From Candidatus Borkfalkia stercoripullorum (GTDB taxonomy: Bacteria > Bacillota > Clostridia > Christensenellales > Borkfalkiaceae), in the NCBI GenBank assembly GCA_019119395.1, contig DWXC01000026.1, positions 1-58,055 on the forward strand: a stretch of DNA of 58,055 nucleotides. Direction: 5' to 3'. Made by a program: the position numbers and the translations under genes. Shown here piece after piece: positions 1 through 7,986 of the stretch. Position 1 is the first letter of the stretch, and each line of letters begins with the position of its first letter. The notes under the pieces were generated by a model. That model was given only the letters and a program-made list of their open reading frames with translations, was not told where the DNA came from and searched no databases.

Positions 1-40
1 CGCCGACTAAAATCGGTTTCAGGTTCGGATTATACTCGTT

Positions 41-131
41 TGGCGCAGAGAGAGGGATTTGAACCCTCGGTACCCTTGCGAGGTACACACGATTTCCAGT
101 CGTGCTCCTTAGGCCGCTCAGACATCTCTGC
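41..131 (-). tRNA. tRNA-Ser (anticodon GGA)
   Basis: The minus strand folds as a class II tRNA. The acceptor arms GCAGAGA/TCTCTGC are followed by discriminator G and an encoded CCA (plus-strand TGG at 41-43). The anticodon stem is CACGA/TCGTG with loop CTGGAAA, giving anticodon GGA, which reads UCC serine codons. A long variable arm (TACC..GGTACC type) and a TTCAAAT T-loop fit serine tRNA. No other tRNA is adjacent inside the window. Confidence 0.95.
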
Positions 132-282
132 AAAAACATACTTTTCGCACACAGATTTACCGCGCGCGCAATACTCATATAGTTTACAGGTTTCGCGGCG
201 TTTTGTCAACGATTTTTCAGCCTGTTTTCGCATTTATTTCGCGCGGAAATTTCATGAAGACGGCAAAAGACGCAAAGTTTTC

Positions 283-311
283 TTGTGGTTTGCGTCTCTT
301 TGTGATATAAT
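283..311 (+). promoter_or_regulatory. luxS promoter
   Basis: TTGTGG (283-288) and TATAAT (306-311) are separated by 17 bp. The predicted start near 318 gives a short leader of about 55 nt ahead of luxS. The -35 is a weak match. Confidence 0.55.
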
Positions 312-372
312 GTTTTACGCAACAGGAAAAAATGCGGCATGCGGCGCGCGTTGCGGCGCATCGGGAGATTTT

Positions 373-846
373 ATGGACAAGATCGCAAGTTTTACGGTAG
401 ACCATCTGAATCTTTTGCCGGGGGTATACCTTTCCCGCAGGGACGGAAAAACCGGCGTACAGGTTTCGACGTTCGATCTGCGATTTACCGCGCCAAACCG
501 CGAGCCCGTCATGGACATGCCCGCCGTGCATACGATCGAACACCTCGGCGCGACGTACCTGCGCAACGGCGGCCGTAAAGACGAGGTCGTTTACTTCGGG
601 CCTATGGGTTGCCGCACCGGTTTTTATCTGGTGATGTTCGGCGCGCTTTCCGCGGAAGACGTTTTGCCGCTCGTAAAGGATATGTGCGCGTTCATCCTTT
701 CTTTTGAAGGGGAGATCCCCGGGGCGAAGCCGCAGGAATGCGGGAACTGGCTCGAACAGAATCTTCCCATGGCAAAATTTTATGCGGGAAGATATCTCGA
801 ACAGCTGACGCATTCCCCGAGAACGGAATATCCCCGCACGCGGTAA
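373..846 (+). CDS. luxS: S-ribosylhomocysteine lyase LuxS
   Basis: Cleaves S-ribosylhomocysteine to homocysteine and DPD, the precursor of autoinducer-2, in the activated methyl cycle. The 157-residue product has the usual family length. The metal-binding HTIEH motif (His53, His57) is present, with PMGCRTGF around Cys80 and QECGN near residue 122 supplying the third metal ligand and catalytic cysteine. The start at 373 is chosen because GGGAG lies just upstream and the protein begins like other LuxS proteins; the same frame is open further 5' but runs across the tRNA. The gene stands alone and converges on the phosphopantetheinyl transferase gene. Confidence 0.95.
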   Translation: MDKIASFTVDHLNLLPGVYLSRRDGKTGVQVSTFDLRFTAPNREPVMDMPAVHTIEHLGATYLRNGGRKDEVVYFGPMGCRTGFYLVMFGALSAEDVLPLVKDMCAFILSFEGEIPGAKPQECGNWLEQNLPMAKFYAGRYLEQLTHSPRTEYPRTR

Positions 847-877
847 GGCGCACGGGGATCGGTTGCCGAATTTTCAA

Positions 878-1396
878 TCAGTCGGGCACGTTTTCGATTT
901 TTTTGAGATTGTATCGCGTATATTTTCCGCAAACGCTGAACGAATACCCGTCCAAAGTAAACTGAATGACGGGAATACCGGCCGGTTTTCCGAGGAAATA
1001 AATCTCTTTTCCGTAAAATTCGACCCTGCGCCACATGGCGGCGAGAGATCCCGCAACGTATTTGATATAACTTTCGCGCGCTGTCCAATGGACGTAAAAA
1101 TCTGCGGAAGTCACAATCTCATACTTTTCCCGTTGGGTGAATTTATTGAGAACGGCGGGGCGCGGTTTTCCCGAAAGAGATTCTACATCCAGGCCGACTT
1201 CGTTTTTACCGACGGCCAAAGCCAACAGCCCTTTGCTGTGCGATGCGTTGAAAAACACTTTGTCGTTCTTGATATAAGGTTTACCGTTGATCGTTTTATT
1301 GATTTCCGCGTTCGGCAGATTGTAAAAGCGGGCGAGGACGTATCTTGTGAATTTTTCTGAATCCACGGAACAATAAGTGTAATAAATTTCGATCAT
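878..1396 (-). CDS. 4'-phosphopantetheinyl transferase (Sfp family)
   Basis: Transfers phosphopantetheine from CoA to carrier proteins. The 172-residue protein has the Sfp-type signatures in order: GKPY near residue 39, NASHSKGL near 50, the Mg-binding GLDVES near 68, and WTARESYIKY near 105. It is shorter than the 220-residue two-lobed Sfp proteins, as is common in Clostridia. No NRPS or PKS gene is visible nearby, so the partner may be a fatty-acid acyl carrier protein or a remote cluster. A promoter at 1428-1455 reads into it, divergent from the next gene. Confidence 0.85.
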   Translation of the reverse strand: MIEIYYTYCSVDSEKFTRYVLARFYNLPNAEINKTINGKPYIKNDKVFFNASHSKGLLALAVGKNEVGLDVESLSGKPRPAVLNKFTQREKYEIVTSADFYVHWTARESYIKYVAGSLAAMWRRVEFYGKEIYFLGKPAGIPVIQFTLDGYSFSVCGKYTRYNLKKIENVPD

Positions 1397-1427
1397 GATT
1401 TTTCCGCCTTGCGGTTACTTCTATTAT

Positions 1428-1455
1428 ATTATAACATAATTTATACATATAGCAA
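1428..1455 (-). promoter_or_regulatory. Promoter of the phosphopantetheinyl transferase gene
   Basis: On the minus strand TTGCTA (1455-1450) and TATAAT (1433-1428) are 16 bp apart. The region is very AT-rich and also lies upstream of the divergent plus-strand gene at 1484. Confidence 0.6.
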
Positions 1456-1483
1456 GGGTTTTTGAAAAAAAGGAGCATAAAAA

Positions 1484-1939
1484 ATGCAGAGATCGGAGCA
1501 GGCAAAGAAAAATTTTATGAGCGGGCTGAACTGCTCTCAGTCCGTCTTTCTCGCTTTTCGCGATCTGACCGGGCTTGACGAAAAGTCGGCGATGAAACTT
1601 TCCGCCCCGCTCGGCGGCGGCGTGGGCAGGATGCGCGAGATCTGCGGTACGGTAAGCGCGATGATGCTCGTGCTCGGTTGCGTGTTTTACGACGCGGATC
1701 ACCCGACCACGGCGGAAAAATCGGCGCTCTATGCCCTCGAACAGGAACTTGCGGACAGGTTCAGGCAAAAATACGGCTCGATCGTCTGCCGCGAACTGCT
1801 CAAAGGCATCGTTTCGGACGCTTCGCCCGCGGCAGAGGAACGCACCGCGGAGTATTACAGGAAACGCCCGTGCCCCGACATGTGCGCCGAAGCCGCCGCC
1901 ATGCTGGAGGGATTCCTCAAAGAAAAAGGCAAACTTTAA
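1484..1939 (+). CDS. C_GCAxxG_C_C family redox protein
   Basis: A 151-residue protein of the small cysteine-rich C_GCAxxG_C_C family, thought to bind metal or take part in redox chemistry. Visible features are NCSQSV near residue 17, GGGVGRMREICGTVSAMMLVLG (shown here as a run of Gly, Cys and small residues at about 46-66), and a C-terminal PCPDMCAEAA. The central CGTVSA deviates slightly from the usual CGAxxG. AGGAG precedes the ATG. The next gene, an iron-sulfur aldo/keto reductase, lies 142 bp downstream on the same strand, so a shared redox role is plausible. The biochemical activity of the family is not established. Confidence 0.75.
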   Translation: MQRSEQAKKNFMSGLNCSQSVFLAFRDLTGLDEKSAMKLSAPLGGGVGRMREICGTVSAMMLVLGCVFYDADHPTTAEKSALYALEQELADRFRQKYGSIVCRELLKGIVSDASPAAEERTAEYYRKRPCPDMCAEAAAMLEGFLKEKGKL

Positions 1940-2041
1940 TTCGCGGGGAAGGCATTGCGGATACGGCATTGCGCCGTGCGGACTCATTGCATCCGCCGTT
2001 CCCGGCGCGGCGGAGCGGCAGAATGCGGAGAAACAAAAAGA

Positions 2042-2061
2042 CGCCGCGGCCCGCCGCGGCG
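2042..2061 (+). other. Intergenic GC-rich hairpin
   Basis: CGCCGCGG and CCGCGGCG arms with a 4-nt loop lie just ahead of the ribosome site of the next gene. A purine-rich stretch, not a T-run, follows, so it is not a plus-strand terminator. It may affect mRNA stability or translation. Confidence 0.4.
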
Positions 2062-2081
2062 GGCAAAAAAGGAGCAAAGGA

Positions 2082-3206
2082 ATGAAGAATACACCTTTTC
2101 CCGAGATCAAAGGAAATTTCGGTTTCGGCTGCATGCGCCTGCCCGAAAAGGACGGAGGCATCGATCTTGCGGCGTTTTCCGAAATGGCGGACGCCTTTCT
2201 GGCGGCGGGATTCAACTATTTCGACACGGCGCACGGCTACCACGACGGACTCAGCGAACCCGCGATCCGCGAATGCGTCGCAAAGCGCTATCCGCGCGAT
2301 CGGTTCGTGCTGACCGATAAACTTACGGACGAATATTTTTCTTCGCAGGAAGAGATCCGTCCGTTTTTCGAAAAACAGCTCGCGCTGTGCGGGGTGGAAT
2401 ACTTCGATTTTTACCTCATGCACGCGCAGAACGCCGCTTATTTCGAAAAATTCAAAAAATGCCGCGCATACGAGACGGCGCTCGAACTGAAAAAAGAGGG
2501 GAAGATCCGCCATTTCGGCATCTCCTTTCACGACGGCGCCGACGTGCTCGAACGCATTCTGAGCGAATATCCCGAAATCGAAACGGTGCAGCTTCAGATC
2601 AACTATGCCGACTTTGACGACCCTGCCGTGCAGGGCAGGGCGTGCGCGGAGGTGTGCAAGCGGCATCGTAAGCCCGTCATCGTCATGGAACCCGTAAAGG
2701 GCGGTATCCTTGCCCGCCTTCCCGAGGCGGCGGAAAAAGTTTTGCGCGCGGGCACGCAGGAGAGCTCCGCACGCTTTGCCATCCGCTACGCGGCGAGCTG
2801 CGAACAGGTCTATATGGTGCTTTCGGGCGTGAGCAACATGGCGCAAACGCTTGAAAACGTCGGATTCATGAAAGATTTCAGGCCGTTCACGGAAGAGGAA
2901 AGAGAACTTGCGGAAAAGGTCGCGGCGGTGTTCCGCGGGGCAGACCTCATCCCTTGTACTGCGTGCCGTTACTGTACGGCGGGATGCCCGAAAAACATTT
3001 CCATACCCGATCTGTTTTCGGATATGAACGCAAAGACGATGTACGGCGACTGGAACAGCGACTGGTATTACGGCGTACATACGGGCGGAAAGGGCAGGGC
3101 GCGCGACTGCATCGGATGCGGCAAGTGCGAAAGGGCTTGTCCCCAGCACCTTCCGATCCGCGAACTTCTCAAAAAAGTGTCCGCGACGTTCGATCGCGAA
3201 GGATAA
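2082..3206 (+). CDS. Aldo/keto reductase with C-terminal 4Fe-4S clusters
   Basis: A 374-residue protein of the COG1453 type: an aldo/keto reductase barrel followed by a ferredoxin-like tail. N-terminal GFGCMRLP, then FNYFDTAHGYHDG with the catalytic Asp-Tyr pair, and FYLMHAQN and HFGISFHDG on later strands. The tail has two cysteine clusters, CTACRYCTAGCP (about residue 290) and CIGCGKCERACP (about residue 345), each fit for a 4Fe-4S cluster. The true ATG at 2082 has AAAGGAG upstream; the frame is open further 5' but that part is not protein-like. Substrate unknown. Likely a cytosolic redox enzyme using ferredoxin-type electron flow. Confidence 0.85.
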   Translation: MKNTPFPEIKGNFGFGCMRLPEKDGGIDLAAFSEMADAFLAAGFNYFDTAHGYHDGLSEPAIRECVAKRYPRDRFVLTDKLTDEYFSSQEEIRPFFEKQLALCGVEYFDFYLMHAQNAAYFEKFKKCRAYETALELKKEGKIRHFGISFHDGADVLERILSEYPEIETVQLQINYADFDDPAVQGRACAEVCKRHRKPVIVMEPVKGGILARLPEAAEKVLRAGTQESSARFAIRYAASCEQVYMVLSGVSNMAQTLENVGFMKDFRPFTEEERELAEKVAAVFRGADLIPCTACRYCTAGCPKNISIPDLFSDMNAKTMYGDWNSDWYYGVHTGGKGRARDCIGCGKCERACPQHLPIRELLKKVSATFDREG

Positions 3207-3234
3207 AAATGCGGGCGAAATTTTTTGCGAACCG

Positions 3235-3263
3235 TTGACAGCCTCGTCTGACGGTTGTATAAT
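3235..3263 (+). promoter_or_regulatory. Promoter of the arabinofuranosidase gene
   Basis: TTGACA (3235-3240), 17-bp spacer, TATAAT (3258-3263): a near-perfect housekeeping promoter. Confidence 0.85.
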
Positions 3264-3276
3264 GTAAGGGCTTACA
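3263..3276 (+). promoter_or_regulatory. Operator-like palindrome at the arabinofuranosidase start site
   Basis: TGTAAG-GG-CTTACA is a perfect inverted repeat with 6-bp arms. It begins at the last base of the -10 box and covers the expected transcription start, where a bound dimer would block transcription. Confidence 0.5.
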
Positions 3277-3297
3277 ATAAGTGATAAGGAGTTATTT

Positions 3298-4821
3298 ATG
3301 TCTAAAACGAAGATTTTTGCAGACAGGAATCTGAAGATCGGCGACATCGACCCGAACATTTACGGCTCTTTTTTGGAGCATCTCGGCAGGGCGGTCTATG
3401 AGGGCATTTACGAACCCGGGCACCCCGCGGCGGATAAAGACGGTTTCCGCGAGGACGTCGTCTCGCTCATCCGCGAACTGGGCGTGCCCCTGGTGCGCTA
3501 TCCCGGCGGCAACTTCGTTTCCGGTTACGACTGGAAGGATGGCGTCGGCAAAAAGTCGGACAGGAAAGTCCGCCTCGACCTCGCATGGGCGACGATAGAG
3601 CCCAACGAATTCGGCACGGACGAATTCATGAAGTGGTGCAAAAAGACGGGCATACAACCCATGCTCGCGTTCAATATGGGTACGGGAACGCCGAGAGATG
3701 CTCTCGAACTTTTCGAATACTGCAACTACCCTTCGGGCACGTATTATTCCGATCTCCGCCGCAAAAATGCGTCCGAACAGCCGTACGGCGTAAAATATTG
3801 GTGTATCGGCAACGAAATGGACGGCGACTGGCAGATCTGCGGCACGACGGCGGACGATTACGGCAGAAAGGCCGTGCAGACCATGCGCATGATCCGCAAG
3901 GCGGACGCGAAGCGCGCGGGCGAAGAGGGCGCGGTCAGGCTGGTCGTATGCGGCAGCAGCGCCGTGGAAATGCCGACCTATCCCGAGTGGGACAGGGTCG
4001 TGCTCGAACACACCTACGACGAGGCGGACTATATCTCCATGCACCGCTATTACGAGTATAAGGAGTCGGACAAGAATCCGCTCGAAGACTTCCTCGGCAG
4101 TGCGGACGATATGGCGCGCTTTATCGAGACCATCCGCGCGACCATCCGCTACGTGCGCGCGAAAAAGCGTTCGCGTCGCGACGTTTACATCAGTTTCGAC
4201 GAGTGGAACATCTGGTCGCAGCATAAAAAACGCACAGAACCCAACTGGATCAGGGCGCCGCACCTCATCGAGGACGAATATACCTTCCGCGACATGCTCG
4301 TGTTCGGCGGCCTGCTCAACACGCTTTTGAACAATGCGGATATCGTCAAGGTCGCGTGCCTTGCGCAGCTTGTCAACGTCATCGCGCCCATCCTCACGCA
4401 AAAGGGCGGTGCGGCGATCCGCCAGACGATTTTTTACCCCTTCCGCTATGCGTCCGCCAACGGCAGGGGGGAGACCATCCGCTCCATCTCCACGGGCGGA
4501 ACGTTCGACAGCGCTTACGGCAGCGCGAACTTCATCAACGAGGCGGTCACCCACAACCCCGAAAAGCGTGAAGTCTGCGTGTTCCTGTGCAACTATTCGC
4601 AGAGCGCGGAGGAGATCGAACTGGAACTGCGTTCCTTCGGTGATCTCAAATGCAGCGAATTTACCGTAATGGAAAGCAACGACCTTACCCTCTCCAACAC
4701 GTTTGCCCGCCCCGACGCCGTAAAACCCGAGTCGCGCGAACCCGTCGCCGTTTCGGGCGAAGGCAAGGCGGAGTTCAGGGTCGCTCCCATGAGCTGGAAC
4801 TTTTTGAAATTCACTTATTGA
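3298..4821 (+). CDS. Alpha-L-arabinofuranosidase, GH51
   Basis: Removes terminal alpha-L-arabinofuranosyl groups from arabinan- or arabinoxylan-derived oligosaccharides. At 507 residues it matches intracellular GH51 enzymes. YPGGNFVSGYDW is near residue 66, the acid/base Glu is in CIGNEMDG (about 172), and the nucleophile Glu is in ISFDEWN (about 301). There is no signal peptide, so it acts in the cytoplasm on imported oligosaccharides. AAGGAG precedes the ATG. It is monocistronic, with its own strong promoter, a start-site palindrome and a strong terminator, so it is regulated apart from the large glycan locus that begins near 8 kb. Confidence 0.93.
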   Translation: MSKTKIFADRNLKIGDIDPNIYGSFLEHLGRAVYEGIYEPGHPAADKDGFREDVVSLIRELGVPLVRYPGGNFVSGYDWKDGVGKKSDRKVRLDLAWATIEPNEFGTDEFMKWCKKTGIQPMLAFNMGTGTPRDALELFEYCNYPSGTYYSDLRRKNASEQPYGVKYWCIGNEMDGDWQICGTTADDYGRKAVQTMRMIRKADAKRAGEEGAVRLVVCGSSAVEMPTYPEWDRVVLEHTYDEADYISMHRYYEYKESDKNPLEDFLGSADDMARFIETIRATIRYVRAKKRSRRDVYISFDEWNIWSQHKKRTEPNWIRAPHLIEDEYTFRDMLVFGGLLNTLLNNADIVKVACLAQLVNVIAPILTQKGGAAIRQTIFYPFRYASANGRGETIRSISTGGTFDSAYGSANFINEAVTHNPEKREVCVFLCNYSQSAEEIELELRSFGDLKCSEFTVMESNDLTLSNTFARPDAVKPESREPVAVSGEGKAEFRVAPMSWNFLKFTY

Positions 4822-4840
4822 AAATAAAATCGTAAAAGAG

Positions 4841-4886
4841 AGAGCCCCCGCGCGGCAACGCCGCGCGGGGGCTCTTTCGCGTTTTT
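4841..4886 (+). terminator. Intrinsic terminator after the GH51 gene
   Basis: A 16-bp GC-rich stem (4841-4856 with 4860-4875), 3-nt loop, then TTCGCGTTTTT. The stem is perfect. Confidence 0.85.
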
Positions 4887-5072
4887 GACGATTTGTTGCT
4901 CCGCGCGGTTTGTGCCGCGCGTTTTTTCGTGCATCCGCGCATATCGTGCGAGGCGAAAAAATATAAATAAGTTACAGGATAAAGGGCGGGGCGATTTCGA
5001 CAAAACATACCGTTTTGCGTCACAGGCGTATAAATTCTGACCCGCGCTTTTTTGTAAAATGGGAGGAGAAGA

Positions 5073-5840
5073 GTGAAAGTTCTCATTCTTAAAAAAAAGG
5101 CGGCGGCGTTTTTCTTTGCCGCGGCGGCGCTTGCAGTCGTTTTGTGCGTACTGCTCGCGTCGACGGGCGCGTACGCCGTATTTACGGGCGGCACGGTGCG
5201 CAAACTTCCGATCTATTCGGTGGAAACGGAAGAGAAAAAAATCTCCATTTCCTTCGACTGCGCATGGGGAACGGACTATACCGACGCGCTTTTGGAAGTG
5301 TTGGAGCGTGAGAACGTGCGCGCGACCTTCTTTATGGTCGAGTTCTGGGCGGAAAAATATCCCGAGTACGTCAAAAAGATAGACGAAAAGGGGCATGAGA
5401 TCGGCACGCACAGCGCCACGCATTCCTATATGTCAAAACTCGGCGAAGAGCGGATACGGGAGGAGATCGCTTCTTCCTCGCAGGCGATCGAGGCGGTCAC
5501 GGGCAAAAAAACGGAACTTTTCCGCCCGCCGTACGGGGACTACGACGATCTGCTCATTCAGACCGTCGGCGATATGGGGCTTTACAGTATTCAATGGGAC
5601 GTCGACAGCCTCGACTGGAAAAATCTGTCCGCGAACGACATCGCCATGCGCGTCATAAACCGCGTGCGGAACGGGAGCATCATCCTGTGCCACAACAACG
5701 GCATGCACACGGCGGAGGCGCTTCCGATCATTTTGGATACGCTTAAAAACAAGGGGTATGAATTCGTGCCGATCGGCGAACTCATTTATCGGGAAAATTA
5801 CACGATCGACGCAAACGGACGGCAGCACGCCGCGGCGTAG
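5073..5840 (+). CDS. Membrane-anchored polysaccharide deacetylase (CE4, NodB domain)
   Basis: A 255-residue protein with a lysine-rich N-terminus and one hydrophobic segment (about residues 10-32) that serves as signal or anchor, then an extracellular NodB domain. Visible motifs are SISFDCAWGT (catalytic and metal Asp, about 67), ATFFMVEFW, GTHSATHSYMS with the two metal-binding His, RPPYGDYDD and, near the end, ILCHNN. It resembles the PdaB-like deacetylases of spore formers and may act on N-acetylated cell-wall glycan. It stands alone after the upstream terminator; GGAGGAG precedes the start. The exact substrate cannot be told from the sequence. Confidence 0.85.
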   Translation: MKVLILKKKAAAFFFAAAALAVVLCVLLASTGAYAVFTGGTVRKLPIYSVETEEKKISISFDCAWGTDYTDALLEVLERENVRATFFMVEFWAEKYPEYVKKIDEKGHEIGTHSATHSYMSKLGEERIREEIASSSQAIEAVTGKKTELFRPPYGDYDDLLIQTVGDMGLYSIQWDVDSLDWKNLSANDIAMRVINRVRNGSIILCHNNGMHTAEALPIILDTLKNKGYEFVPIGELIYRENYTIDANGRQHAAA

Positions 5841-5878
5841 CGGCATAAATACGGAAAATACATCATGGAGGATCTTTT

Positions 5879-6571
5879 ATGAACAGCACCGAGAAGAACA
5901 ACAAAGTGTTCGTCATGGGCGAGATCGTGAGCGAAGCGAGCTTTTCTCACGAAGTGTACGGGGAAGGCTTTTACGAGCTGAAAGTCAAGGTGATGCGCCT
6001 TTCGGGGCAGGCGGATATTCTGCCCGTCACCGTGTCCGAACGGCTGATCGCCGACGGAGACCTGAAAACGGGCAAAACGCTCTGCGCGTTCGGGCAGTTC
6101 CGCTCGTACAATAAGATCGAAAACGGAAGGTCGAGGCTGATGCTCACCGTATTCGTGCGGGAACTCGCCGAAATGCCGCCCGCGAAAAATCCGAACAGCA
6201 TCGTTTTGAGCGGCTATATCTGCAAGCCGCCCGTTTACCGCACGACCCCGTTCAACAGGGAGATCGCCGACCTGCTCGTCGCGGTCAACCGCGCATACAA
6301 CAAGTCGGACTATATCCCGTGCATCGCCTGGGGCAGGAACGCGCGCTTCGTCAAAAATTTGCAGGTCGGGGATAAGATCGCCCTTTCGGGCAGGATACAG
6401 AGCCGCGAATATCAGAAAAAACTGTCCGATTACGAAGTGAAAACGATGACGGCTTACGAGGTCTCCATTTCAAAACTCGCCGCGTTTGACAGCGCCGACG
6501 ACTTCGATCTCGACCGCGAGTTTTCCCTCTATACGGGAAGCGATGCCGAACATCACGAAACGCAATCGTAA
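5879..6571 (+). CDS. Single-stranded DNA-binding-like protein with two OB-type segments
   Basis: A 230-residue soluble protein. It contains two segments that read like OB folds: residues 8-100 (NKVFVMGEIVSEA .. YELKVKVMR .. GKTLCAFGQFRSYNK) and 110-200 (NSIVLSGYICKPPVYRTT .. ADLLVAVNRAYNKSDYIPCIAWG .. GDKIALSGRIQSREYQKK). The second closely follows the SSB pattern, including the PVYRTTPFNREIADLLVAVNR strand order. The acidic C-terminal DDDF-type tip typical of the replication SSB is not at the end, so this may be an accessory SSB. It lies 38 bp after the deacetylase gene with GGAGGAT upstream and ends at a terminator. Confidence 0.65.
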   Translation: MNSTEKNNKVFVMGEIVSEASFSHEVYGEGFYELKVKVMRLSGQADILPVTVSERLIADGDLKTGKTLCAFGQFRSYNKIENGRSRLMLTVFVRELAEMPPAKNPNSIVLSGYICKPPVYRTTPFNREIADLLVAVNRAYNKSDYIPCIAWGRNARFVKNLQVGDKIALSGRIQSREYQKKLSDYEVKTMTAYEVSISKLAAFDSADDFDLDREFSLYTGSDAEHHETQS

Positions 6572-6578
6572 AACCATG

Positions 6579-6602
6579 GCCCGCCTAATGGCGGGCTTTT
6601 TA
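6579..6602 (+). terminator. Intrinsic terminator
   Basis: GCCCGCC-TAAT-GGCGGGC followed by TTTTT, 8 bp after the SSB-like stop codon. Confidence 0.9.
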
Positions 6603-6620
6603 TATGCGGCGCGTTTTTTC

Positions 6621-6648
6621 TTGCAAAATCTGCCGTTTCTGCTATAAT
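6621..6648 (+). promoter_or_regulatory. panE-like gene promoter
   Basis: TTGCAA (6621-6626) and TATAAT (6643-6648) with a 16-bp spacer. Confidence 0.7.
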
Positions 6649-6679
6649 ATAGGTATACGTCTGAAAGGAGAAAAACATT

Positions 6680-7693
6680 ATGAAATGTGCAATTTACGGC
6701 GCGGGCGCAATGGGCACGGTGCTGGGCGCTTACATCGCCAAAGCGGGCAGGCAGGTCGATTTGATCAACCGCAACGAAAAACATATCGCGGCGCTCAAAG
6801 AGCGGGGCGCGCACATCGTCGGTACGGTTGATTTCGTGCAGAAGGTGAACGCGCTGCTGCCTTCGGAAATGAGCGGGAAATACGACGTCATCCTTCTCAT
6901 GACCAAACAGCGCGAAAATGCGCAGATCGTTTCTTTCTTAAAAGAATATCTCGCGGAAGACGGCGCGCTGTGCACCTGCCAGAACGGGCTGCCCGAGCCG
7001 AAGGTGGCGGACATCATCGGGGCGGACAGGACGCTCGGCTGCGCCATCGCGTGGGGCGCGACTTTCCGCGGCGAGGGCGTTTCGGAACTCACTTCCGAGC
7101 CGTCCGCGCTCACCTTTTCGCTCGGGGCGTTCGGCAAGGGCAATCGTTTGCAGGACGTGAAAGAACTGCTCGGCTGTATGGGCAGCGTGACCGTGGAGGA
7201 GAATTTTATCGGCGCGCGCTGGTCGAAACTGCTCATCAACAGCGCGTTTTCGGGGCTTTCCACCGTCACCGGCGGCACGTTCGGCGAAGTTTCCGAAAAA
7301 AAAGCGCCGCGCCGGGTCGCGCAGAGCATCATCAAAGAGTGTATCGACGTCGCCAAGGCGGCGGGCATTTGCGTCGAGCCCGTGCAGGGGCATCGGATAG
7401 ACAAACTGTTCGATTATAAAGGGTGGCTGAAAAAGAAAATTTCATACATGCTCATCCCCGTCGCCATGAAAAAGCACGCGCGGTTGATCTCGAGCATGTT
7501 GCAGGATCTGAAAAAGGGGAAGAAGTGCGAGATCGACTTCATCAACGGCGTCGTATGCGAATACGGCGAAAAATACGGCGTGCCGACCCCGTTCAACCGA
7601 AAGACGGTTGAAATCGTGCACGGCATCGAAGAGGGAAAATACCCCGTCTCGTTTGAAAATATCCGCCTGTACGACGGGCTTTTCAAAAAGTAA
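6680..7693 (+). CDS. Ketopantoate reductase family protein (ApbA/PanE)
   Basis: NADPH-dependent reduction of 2-dehydropantoate to pantoate is the family reaction, in pantothenate and CoA synthesis. The 337-residue protein starts with a Rossmann motif GAGAMGTVLGAYIA and has a C-terminal helical ApbA_C domain with RWSKLLINSAFSGLSTVTG, where the catalytic Lys is expected. Length is slightly above the usual 300. panB, panC and panD are not nearby, but a pantothenate transporter-like gene and coaX lie 40 kb away in the window, which suggests the cell partly scavenges. The family also has members with other alpha-keto acid substrates, so panE itself is probable, not certain. Confidence 0.75.
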   Translation: MKCAIYGAGAMGTVLGAYIAKAGRQVDLINRNEKHIAALKERGAHIVGTVDFVQKVNALLPSEMSGKYDVILLMTKQRENAQIVSFLKEYLAEDGALCTCQNGLPEPKVADIIGADRTLGCAIAWGATFRGEGVSELTSEPSALTFSLGAFGKGNRLQDVKELLGCMGSVTVEENFIGARWSKLLINSAFSGLSTVTGGTFGEVSEKKAPRRVAQSIIKECIDVAKAAGICVEPVQGHRIDKLFDYKGWLKKKISYMLIPVAMKKHARLISSMLQDLKKGKKCEIDFINGVVCEYGEKYGVPTPFNRKTVEIVHGIEEGKYPVSFENIRLYDGLFKK

Positions 7694-7711
7694 AAGAAAA
7701 AAATGATTCGG

Positions 7712-7743
7712 CGCGGAGGCATAAAAAAGCCCCCGCGTTTTTC
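7712..7743 (+). terminator. Intrinsic terminator after the ketopantoate reductase gene
   Basis: CGCGGAGGC (7712-7720) pairs with GCCCCCGCG (7729-7737) with one mismatch, followed by TTTTTCTTTT. Confidence 0.6.
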
Positions 7744-7780
7744 TTTTGCCGGTAAAGGCGCGGTATTTTTAAAATAGATA

Positions 7781-7809
7781 TTGCGTTTTTCGGGGAGGTG
7801 TGGTATACT
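7781..7809 (+). promoter_or_regulatory. Promoter of the unassigned small RNA
   Basis: TTGCGT (7781-7786), 17-bp spacer, TATACT (7804-7809). The predicted start is close to 7816, immediately at the left arm of the RNA stem. Confidence 0.7.
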
Positions 7810-7815
7810 GTACTT

Positions 7816-7955
7816 GCTCTCTAACAGAATAGTTTATTCCATAGGTTACATCGGCATAGGTGTACCCTTTTATTCCTATAGAATAATGTTAGAGAGCAAA
7901 CACATTGAGGGGTGCATGCTAGGCGGGCGTTCCTTGATAGGAGCGCTTTTTTTTT
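7816..7955 (+). ncRNA. Structured small RNA, family not recognised
   Basis: A transcript of about 140 nt is predicted from its own promoter to a terminator with nine T. TTGCTCTCTAACA (7814-7826) pairs perfectly over 13 bp with TGTTAGAGAGCAA (7887-7899), closing a 60-nt domain. Inside are a small hairpin GAATA-GTT-TATTC (from 7827), two ATAGGT elements, a TACAT/GTGTA hairpin, and a CCTAT that can pair with either ATAGG. No open reading frame with a ribosome site is evident. It does not match riboswitch signatures I know (purine, SAM, FMN, preQ1, c-di-GMP, T-box) and is shorter than 6S RNA. It could be a trans-acting small RNA or a leader of the downstream AraC gene that reads through. Confidence 0.55.
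7927..7955 (+). terminator. First intrinsic terminator of the small RNA
   Basis: GCGTTCCT-TGAT-AGGAGCGC (one G-T pair) followed by nine T. Confidence 0.85.
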
Positions 7956-7959
7956 CGGC

Positions 7960-7986
7960 CGCCCCGGAAAGAGGGGCGTTTTTTTT
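7960..7986 (+). terminator. Second tandem terminator
   Basis: CGCCCC (7960-7965) pairs with GGGGCG (7973-7978), followed by eight T. It backs up the first terminator and separates the RNA from the AraC gene. Confidence 0.75.

Noticed and set aside
40-372. N-terminal extension of the luxS frame
   Set aside because: It passes through the tRNA gene and the luxS promoter; the LuxS family begins at the ATG at 373.
1917-3359. A 480-codon minus-strand frame over the aldo/keto reductase gene
   Set aside because: The plus-strand frame has clear catalytic and iron-sulfur motifs; the minus frame has none.
3292-4554. A 420-codon minus-strand frame
   Set aside because: Mirror of the GH51 gene, no motif.
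7816-7955. Identification of the small RNA as 6S RNA, a T-box or a known riboswitch
   Set aside because: It is too short for 6S RNA, lacks the T-box GGTGG/ACCGCG element, and shows none of the core sequences of purine, SAM, FMN, preQ1 or c-di-GMP classes.
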